Shown piece after piece: positions 6,619 through 11,735 of a stretch of 13,206 bases of DNA (positions are counted from its first letter, which is position 1; every line of letters starts with the position of its first letter). Position numbers and translations under genes: made by a program. The stretch spans positions 1 through 13,206 of the forward strand of contig DAOVVL010000017.1 of NCBI GenBank assembly GCA_030637205.1. Direction: 5' to 3'. The notes beneath the pieces were generated by a model. The model was given only the letters and a program-made list of their open reading frames with translations, had not been told where the DNA came from and did no database searches. This DNA is from Thalassospiraceae bacterium. Its GTDB lineage: Bacteria; Pseudomonadota; Alphaproteobacteria; Rhodospirillales; Magnetovibrionaceae.

Positions 6619-8954
6619 GATAAGACCTCCATAATCTGTGGCTTATTTTGACTTACCTTCTGGGGTTTAACAGTTTGCACCCCGGTCACTCGGTCGATGA
6701 AGTTATCCAATGTGTCCCAAACCCCATCTTCGTTATCGCAAATCACACTATGACGGTGGCTTGGTACCCACCTCATCATGCAATCGGTGGCAATTTTCCC
6801 AACGATGGATTTTGCGCTGTCGGGGTGGACGACCTGATCATTCTCAGATTGAATGACTAGCACCGGCGATTGGATATCGGGCAGGCGGCGCTGCATTTCT
6901 TCAATCATCAAACGCAGTTCAAACAGTGCCGGAATGGGAATGGATGCATAGTTGATAAGGGGCGTTTCGCTGCTGTTATCGCGAAACGGCATGACTTCGT
7001 CGATCATGGGCAACCAGTGTGCAACTTTGTTGATGCTGTGGATTAACGGAATGAATGCCATTTTCCGGTCGCGGAATTCCACGGCCCCATTGATGCACAC
7101 GGTTCCGGCCAACCCCTTTGGCCACTTGGCAGCATTGATCAACGCCAGCGAACCGCCGGCGGAAAACCCGATCACCACAACCTTCTCAGCAAAGGCGGAA
7201 AGAATTCTATAGCCGCGCTCGACCGAAGCCGACCAATCCGCGCCTTTGCGATTATGCAGGTCCCATGGTGAAGTTCCGTGACCGGCAAGGCGAACGCCCA
7301 TGACGGCGATCCCGCGCGCACAAAGCGTGTCGGCATATTCCTGCCATTGGGCGGGGGAACTCAGAAGCCCATGAACCAGAAGCACGCCTATTTTGTGTTT
7401 GTCCTTGGGCAGCAATAAATAAGGCGCACCGCTTTTGGTCGCGGCTTCCTTGTTATTGATTTCGCTATACTTTGGTTGGTCAAAATGACGCCGGTTCCAA
7501 TCCTGGGCGCGCAGTTCATCATCAAACAGGAACGACGCCAGTTCCTGTTCGCTGATATGGGGCGCATCGAGCAAGGCTTTGTCGACGGTTTCGCGCATTC
7601 CGCTAATCGGGGCGGCTTCGTTGGCATAAACCTGAAGCGGGTTGTTGATGCGTACTTGATCGATCCCGAAGTCATCCACAAGGGGGGTCAGGAAATGGTA
7701 TGATCGGTTGGTCTTTCCCACCATGCCTGTGGATTTGGCCATGTTGAGGAAACGATTAAATTCAGGGCTATGGCCGTCGAGCAGGCCACGATAGCGATCC
7801 GGCCAATAGAGGCTTCGATGCAAATGCACGTCGCGCACCGCCTGAAGGTTTTTTAACGCCAGATACAGCGTTTTGTTAAAGGTCGATAAATCAATAGACA
7901 TGCGCCCCTGTTTGACCAGCCGGAAGATCAGGTACGATGCCAAATGGCTAAGGTTAACCGTGATGCCGGTGTAAAGTTCTTTCATGGCCCGGTCACGGAC
8001 GTTATCGATTTCCTGTGTGATGCATCGCGCCAGGAATTTATCGGGCAGGCTCGCGTCTTCCTGTTCGTGAAGGTCAAACAGTTCATCGAGCGAGCGGATT
8101 TTCCTGAAATACCGTTCCAGCATCAGGCGTTCCCACCAATGCCATTTTTTATCGGGCGTCAGGGGTTGGCCAAGGCGGATATCCATATCGGTATCTTTCA
8201 AAAGCAAATTGCCTTCGATCACCAATTCTTCAAAAAAGTTTTCACGCATTCCCTTTGATAAGAACTCAGCCGTGCGACTGAACGCATTTGCACCCACACG
8301 TAAGGGGTAAAACGTGATGGTTCCGGGAATGACGGTAGTTGGTTTACGCGCAGCCTTTAACAAGGCTGCTTCTGATGGCAAGCCCAATGATTTGACCCAC
8401 CGCTCGATGCGCGCCGTGTCGCCGCGCTTTTCCAATGTCAGAATGCGGCTTTTGAATATTTCAAGGGTCAATGCCAGCACCGCAGCACCGCGATGGTGTT
8501 TGCGCCGGGCTTTTGCTGTTTGTGAATAGACGCTGAAATCGCCCTCGTCGTTCATCACCTTGCGGTCTTTGACCATGCCGCCTTCGGGAAAGAACACCAC
8601 CTTGCGACCCCGTAAAATTTCGGCTGCCAAAAACGGCAACAAGCCGGGCATATTGTTGGGCACCACGCCGAGGCTGCGCAGGAAGCTGGATATGCGTTCA
8701 TTGCCATCCAGAAGACGATGATCGGCGACCGCGCGGCAATAATCGCCAGTAGCCTGATGAATGATGTAGTGGGGAATGATGGTTTCAAACCGGGCGAAAT
8801 GATTGAACAGGAAAATATCGCCCTGTTCTGTCAGGCCGTCGTTGTGGTGAACCTTGATGTTGAGGGCAAGTTTGTTGTGATAGGCATGAAACGTCCTGAC
8901 ACACCAGTCATAGGTGTTCTCGTTAATGTCGAAATTGTCAGGGTCCGAAGCCAT
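6615..8954 (-). CDS. Fusion of PlsB-like glycerolipid acyltransferase and alpha/beta hydrolase
   Basis: This 779-residue protein has two enzyme-like parts. Residues about 28-280 resemble glycerol-3-phosphate/lysophosphatidate acyltransferases: NHFARFE (51-57) sits where the HX4D box is expected but reads HX4E, and FFPEGGMVKD (121-130) matches the EGG(R/T)-type substrate motif. A mostly helical middle (about 290-510) has no motif I recognise. Residues about 520-760 form an alpha/beta hydrolase: oxyanion region VHGLLSSP (527-534), LAGHGTSP, nucleophile elbow GFSAGG with Ser598, Asp706 in SENDQVV and His735 in RHSVICD, a complete triad resembling carboxylesterase or monoacylglycerol-lipase enzymes. 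No signal peptide or clear membrane span is seen. ATG 8954 is preferred to an in-frame ATG at 8990 because AGAGG (8964-8968) lies 9 nt before it and nothing precedes the latter. It heads the beta-oxidation operon, so supply or remodelling of acyl chains is likely; the reaction is unproven. Confidence 0.85.
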   Translation of the reverse strand: MASDPDNFDINENTYDWCVRTFHAYHNKLALNIKVHHNDGLTEQGDIFLFNHFARFETIIPHYIIHQATGDYCRAVADHRLLDGNERISSFLRSLGVVPNNMPGLLPFLAAEILRGRKVVFFPEGGMVKDRKVMNDEGDFSVYSQTAKARRKHHRGAAVLALTLEIFKSRILTLEKRGDTARIERWVKSLGLPSEAALLKAARKPTTVIPGTITFYPLRVGANAFSRTAEFLSKGMRENFFEELVIEGNLLLKDTDMDIRLGQPLTPDKKWHWWERLMLERYFRKIRSLDELFDLHEQEDASLPDKFLARCITQEIDNVRDRAMKELYTGITVNLSHLASYLIFRLVKQGRMSIDLSTFNKTLYLALKNLQAVRDVHLHRSLYWPDRYRGLLDGHSPEFNRFLNMAKSTGMVGKTNRSYHFLTPLVDDFGIDQVRINNPLQVYANEAAPISGMRETVDKALLDAPHISEQELASFLFDDELRAQDWNRRHFDQPKYSEINNKEAATKSGAPYLLLPKDKHKIGVLLVHGLLSSPAQWQEYADTLCARGIAVMGVRLAGHGTSPWDLHNRKGADWSASVERGYRILSAFAEKVVVIGFSAGGSLALINAAKWPKGLAGTVCINGAVEFRDRKMAFIPLIHSINKVAHWLPMIDEVMPFRDNSSETPLINYASIPIPALFELRLMIEEMQRRLPDIQSPVLVIQSENDQVVHPDSAKSIVGKIATDCMMRWVPSHRHSVICDNEDGVWDTLDNFIDRVTGVQTVKPQKVSQNKPQIMEVLS

Positions 8955-8963
8955 ATATGGGCG

Positions 8964-8968
8964 CCTCT
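8964..8968 (-). promoter_or_regulatory. Ribosome binding site deciding the start of the acyltransferase-hydrolase gene
   Basis: AGAGG on the minus strand lies 9 nt before the ATG at 8954. The alternative in-frame ATG at 8990 is preceded only by an A-rich run and a GCGCACCAT segment without purine-rich complementarity to 16S rRNA. This makes 8954 the better start. Confidence 0.6.
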
Positions 8969-8980
8969 GTGTGCCCCCCA

Positions 8981-9023
8981 CGCATGACATATGGTGCGCT
9001 TTTTTTACGTTTGCGTCAAAAAA
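8981..9023 (-). promoter_or_regulatory. Candidate promoter and MerR-type operator of the fatty-acid operon
   Basis: A 24-bp dyad at 9000-9023 has arms TTTTTTTACG and CGTCAAAAAA (9 of 10 positions pair) around a TTTG centre. It contains TTGACG (minus strand, 9019 to 9014), a good -35. Nineteen or twenty bases further on lie CCATAT and CATATG as possible -10 elements; long spacers of this kind are typical of promoters controlled by MerR-family proteins. A second, imperfect dyad CGCATGACATATGGTGCG (8981-8998) covers the proposed -10. ACG/CGT dyads flanked by T and A resemble, from memory, sites described for LiuR-type MerR regulators of fatty-acid and branched-chain catabolism. The -10 is weak, so the promoter is tentative; the dyad itself is directly visible. 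Confidence 0.42.
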
Positions 9024-9080
9024 ATCACCTTTGTGGGAATGGTCATACGATTAGGCTGTCAGGAAGGCCGCAAACGTGGT

Positions 9081-9911
9081 TCAGGCCGGAAAGGACAGGG
9101 AATTGGGCAGCAGCATGTTTTGGCTTTGGCGGACCTTGTCTTTGGCAAAAATGATTTTAACCCGGGTGCCCTGATTTTCAGTACTGACAATATTCAGTTT
9201 GCCGCCTAACTCGCCGACAATGCGGTTGACGATGGCAAGGCCGTGGCCGGTGCCAATATCGCCGTGGGGCGATACGGTAGACGTTGGGTCGTCGAGCACC
9301 TTTTCAATCTGTTCTCTGGTCATGCCGATGCCGGAATCGCGCACCACCATGATGAAAGCGTTTTCGGATTTATCTATTTCCGCCTGTATCGTGACCCGGC
9401 CGCCCTCGGGCGTAAACTTGAGCGCGTTGGATACCAGGTTCATAATCGCGCGATACATATCCTGTGGGTCGCCAACGATGTCTGGAAATTCGTTCTCAAT
9501 GGTCGATTCAAGCTTGATGCCGCGTTCTTTGGCCTGGGCTGCAAACAGGTCACGGATTTCGCCCAACAACGCCGTTACATCAACAACCTGTTCTTTTTGC
9601 TCGATGCGGTCTTTCTCATGCTCGGAATATTCACCCAGCAGGGAATTGCAAATTCCCAACAGCCGATTGGCTGATTTATCAAGGGTCAGGGCATAGCCTT
9701 TATAGGTGTCGTTGCCCAATGGCCCGGCGGCTTCATTATTTATCAGCTGGATATAGCCGATCATGGCCGACAGCGGGTTTTTGATGTCGTGAACAATTTC
9801 GGAAATATCCTGGTAATGCTGCGATTCCATCAGCGTCTGGCGCTCAATGGCATCTTCCAGTGCGGATCCAGCGGCTTTAAGGGCTTCGTTTGTTTTGGTT
9901 TGTTTGGTCAT
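9081..9911 (-). CDS. Soluble sensor histidine kinase, orphan
   Basis: This 276-residue histidine kinase (from the ATG at 9911) has no membrane segment and no recognisable sensory domain, only a short N-terminal helix (about 8-35) before the core. The H-box is SEIVHDIKNPLSAMIGY with phospho-acceptor His41. The catalytic domain has N-box residues MNLVSNALKFTPEGG (157-171), the G1 box DSGIGM (192-197) and the G2 box GTGHGL (220-225). All boxes are intact, so it should be active. No response regulator is visible on either side. Possible upstream in-frame starts are ATG 9983 and TTG 10007; I prefer 9911 because the sequence before it is AT-rich and promoter-like and gives a low-complexity, family-atypical peptide, but no good ribosome site precedes any of them. 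The gene is co-directional with the fatty-acid operon 126 bp downstream; a functional link is not shown. Confidence 0.87.
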   Translation of the reverse strand: MTKQTKTNEALKAAGSALEDAIERQTLMESQHYQDISEIVHDIKNPLSAMIGYIQLINNEAAGPLGNDTYKGYALTLDKSANRLLGICNSLLGEYSEHEKDRIEQKEQVVDVTALLGEIRDLFAAQAKERGIKLESTIENEFPDIVGDPQDMYRAIMNLVSNALKFTPEGGRVTIQAEIDKSENAFIMVVRDSGIGMTREQIEKVLDDPTSTVSPHGDIGTGHGLAIVNRIVGELGGKLNIVSTENQGTRVKIIFAKDKVRQSQNMLLPNSLSFPA

Positions 9912-9958
9912 TTGTGTGCAGCAGGGTTGCTCTTGGGTTGAACAGGGATATCCAAGTT

Positions 9959-9989
9959 TATCTAATGATATATATATGGCCATTGCCAA
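9959..9989 (-). promoter_or_regulatory. Possible promoter of the histidine kinase gene
   Basis: On the minus strand TTGGCA (9989 to 9984) is followed, after an AT-rich spacer of alternating TA, by TTAGAT or TAGATA (ending near 9959). The spacer is 18-19 bases, slightly long, and the -10 match is modest. A start near 9953 would leave about 40 nt of leader before the ATG at 9911, which fits that start better than the upstream ones. Confidence 0.25.
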
Positions 9990-10260
9990 GCGATAAGAAT
10001 AGACCAAGTTTCAACCATTGGCTTGTACTATAACTTTAGTATGTGGCCCTGAGATTTGGCGAGCCTTGATAGCACTGGAGCCGCAGCTTATTAACCACAT
10101 GATAAATCATTAATTTTTCTTTTTCGGATATTTCCCGACCCTTTAACGGGTATCTCCCCAGGTCATAGACACTTAACCATTATATCTACGGCCAATCCGT
10201 CCCCGAACCAGCGGGCGCCCAGTTCCATTTCAAGAGCGGTGCCGCCGATCATTATGAGTC
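9990..10260. other. Intergenic stretch between sulfate operon and histidine kinase
   Basis: This region holds no convincing gene. Seen in it are an AT-rich part (10081-10135), a short dyad TACTATAACTTTAGTA (10026-10041), an ACCC...GGGT inverted pair (10138-10151) and, at its right end, a more GC-rich segment containing a 29-codon minus-strand ORF listed separately. I see no tRNA-like or riboswitch-like fold. Confidence 0.5.
10163..10252 (-). CDS. Doubtful 29-residue ORF, possible gene remnant
   Basis: An ATG at 10252 opens 29 codons ending with TGA at 10163. The peptide begins MIGGTALEMELGARWFGDGL and looks protein-like. The segment is more GC-rich than the flanking spacer. There is no ribosome site before the ATG, and the reading frame is also open upstream through the terminator's descending arm as far as a TGA. 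It lies directly after a strong terminator, so it would need its own promoter. It may be chance, a small protein, or the tail of a decayed gene. Confidence 0.15.
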   Translation of the reverse strand: MIGGTALEMELGARWFGDGLAVDIMVKCL

Positions 10261-10303
10261 CAATAAAAAAGCGGTCGTATCAACAACGGCCGCTTTTTTA
10301 TTG
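10261..10303 (-). terminator. Intrinsic terminator of the sulfate operon, palindromic
   Basis: The arms CAATAAAAAAGCGG (10261-10274) and CCGCTTTTTTATTG (10290-10303) are perfectly complementary over 14 bp. The stem can extend inward by a wobble pair and two more GC pairs to leave a loop of about 9 bases. On the minus strand the GC-rich stem is followed by CTTTTTTATTG, the expected U-run, 33 bp after the cysC stop. The symmetry gives a U-run on the plus strand too, so it could stop transcription in both directions. Confidence 0.9.
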
Positions 10304-10335
10304 TTGGTTGTGTGGGGTGGTTCAGGCGACGCGGA

Positions 10336-10986
10336 TCAAGCCACCCGAATTAAAGAAGGACGCTGCGTGAAGTGGCCTTCCAGATGGTCGAGCACAAAGT
10401 GTACGCTAGCACCAATGTCCAGCGTGCCGGTATTCACCGATAGTTCGGCGTTGGATGGCGTTTCGTAGGGCGCGCTGATGCCGGTAAATTCCGGGATTTC
10501 CCCGGCGCGGGCGCGTTTGTACAGTCCCTTGGGGTCGCGGGCCTCGCAGATCTCTAGATCAGAATCAACGAACACTTCGTGAAAGCCGTCGCCGATAATT
10601 TCGCGCGCCGCATCCCGGTCATCCTGATAGGGCGAAATAAACGCGGTGATCACCAGCGTGCCCGACTGGGCGAACAATGCCGCAACCTCGGCGATGCGAC
10701 GAATGTTTTCGCTGCGGTGCTCAGGCGAAAATCCAAGGTCTGAGTTCAGTCCGGCGCGCACATTATCGCCGTCCAGAACGAAAGCCTGATAGCCCAGGCC
10801 ATGCAGGGCATTTTCCAGCCCCACCGCGAGCGTACTTTTGCCGGAACCGGACAAGCCCGTCAGCCATAACACGCCGCCCTTGTGGCCGGTGCGGCTCCAG
10901 TGGTCCTCGGGTAATACGCCATGTTCGACCGTGTAAATGTTGCGCAGCTTTGCCGATGCGGCGCGTTCGTCTTTTAGGGTGTTCAT
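10336..10986 (-). CDS. cysC: Adenylylsulfate (APS) kinase
   Basis: This 216-residue kinase phosphorylates APS with ATP to give PAPS. The Walker A loop is GLSGSGKST (44-52), the APS-contact region DGDNVRAGLN (72-81), then LGFSPEHRSENIRR (84-97), FISPY (116-120, containing the serine of the family's phospho-site loop) and DPKGLYKRARAGEIPEFTGI (151-170). All family landmarks are present and the length is typical of a stand-alone enzyme, not of a CysN-CysC fusion. GGAG (10996-10999), inside the last codons of cysH, lies 9 nt before the ATG, and the gap to cysH is only 5 bp, so the two are co-transcribed. A terminator follows 33 bp after the stop, making cysC the last gene of the operon. Oddity: it sits beside a reductase whose signature suggests it uses APS directly, so the PAPS made here may serve sulfotransferases. 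Confidence 0.95.
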   Translation of the reverse strand: MNTLKDERAASAKLRNIYTVEHGVLPEDHWSRTGHKGGVLWLTGLSGSGKSTLAVGLENALHGLGYQAFVLDGDNVRAGLNSDLGFSPEHRSENIRRIAEVAALFAQSGTLVITAFISPYQDDRDAAREIIGDGFHEVFVDSDLEICEARDPKGLYKRARAGEIPEFTGISAPYETPSNAELSVNTGTLDIGASVHFVLDHLEGHFTQRPSLIRVA

Positions 10987-10991
10987 TTTTA

Positions 10992-11735
10992 TTAGCTCCA
11001 GTTTACAAGATGTTTTTCAGGTTCAAGATTAGGGGCATTGTGAATGCCGCATTCTGTTTTTGCGTGTCCGCACCAACGCCCGGCGCGAACGTCTTCGCCC
11101 GCGTCCAGTTTGCGCGTGCAAGGTGCGCAGCCGATGGATTTATAACCAAAGTCCACAAGCGGGTGGCGGGGCAGTTGTTTGAGCAGGAAATATTCCTCGA
11201 TCTCACGCGCTGACCAGTTTGCCAGCGGGTTGACCTTGATTTGCCGCCCACTGCTTTCAGCTGATGTTAAATCGGATCGCGCATCCCCGTGAAAACGTTT
11301 GCGTCCGGTAATGATGACATCAAAATTGCGCATCGCTTGCCCATACGGTTCAACCTTGCGCACCTGGCAACAGCCGTGTGCATCGCGCAAGTGAAGATCG
11401 CCATCCGGGTCAACTGAGGAAAGAAGTTGTAACTGAGGTGTGTGGGTTTGCACATTGCTCAGGCCCAGATGCTGCGCAAGGGTGTCGCGGTATGAAAGCG
11501 TTTCAGCAAACAGCATCCCGGTATCAATAAAAATCACCGGGGTCGTAGGGTCGATTTCAGCCACAAGATGCAGCAGGACGGCAGCTTCCGCGCCGAAAGA
11601 TGAAGAAACGGCGACCTTTCCCCTTAAAGGGCCTTGCAAAATTTCCTTTAGCAGGGCGCTTCCTTCAAGGGCGCGCCAGCTTTGTGCTGTTATGTATGCG
11701 CGCGCGGCGGTGATGCGTCTTGAATGCGTGCTCAT
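10992..11735 (-). CDS. cysH: Assimilatory adenylylsulfate (APS) reductase, CysH family
   Basis: This 247-residue enzyme of the PAPS/APS reductase family reduces activated sulfate to sulfite with thioredoxin-type thiols. The nucleotide-binding motif SSFGAE is at 45-50, DTGMLF at 71-76, and the catalytic cysteine is Cys229 in KTECGIH near the C-terminus. It also has Cys122-Cys123 and Cys203-x-x-Cys206, the four ligands of the [4Fe-4S] cluster that distinguishes APS reductases from cluster-free PAPS reductases of the E. coli type. I therefore expect APS as the main substrate. The ATG at 11735 overlaps the stop of the sulfite reductase gene as ATGA, and cysC follows after 5 bp. The Shine-Dalgarno is weak (GGGGC), which fits translational coupling. 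The product, sulfite, is passed to the reductase encoded just upstream. Confidence 0.93.
   Translation of the reverse strand: MSTHSRRITAARAYITAQSWRALEGSALLKEILQGPLRGKVAVSSSFGAEAAVLLHLVAEIDPTTPVIFIDTGMLFAETLSYRDTLAQHLGLSNVQTHTPQLQLLSSVDPDGDLHLRDAHGCCQVRKVEPYGQAMRNFDVIITGRKRFHGDARSDLTSAESSGRQIKVNPLANWSAREIEEYFLLKQLPRHPLVDFGYKSIGCAPCTRKLDAGEDVRAGRWCGHAKTECGIHNAPNLEPEKHLVNWS

Noticed and set aside
9000..9025. The T/A-rich dyad as an intrinsic terminator of the histidine kinase
   Set aside because: The stem would be nearly all A-U with only two G-C pairs and a 4-base loop, with no GC-rich stem before the U-run. An operator or promoter role fits better.
9912..10007. Histidine kinase starting at TTG 10007 or ATG 9983
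   Set aside because: The added residues are cysteine- and isoleucine-rich and come from TATATATA-type promoter-like DNA. Neither start has a ribosome site. The start is still uncertain.
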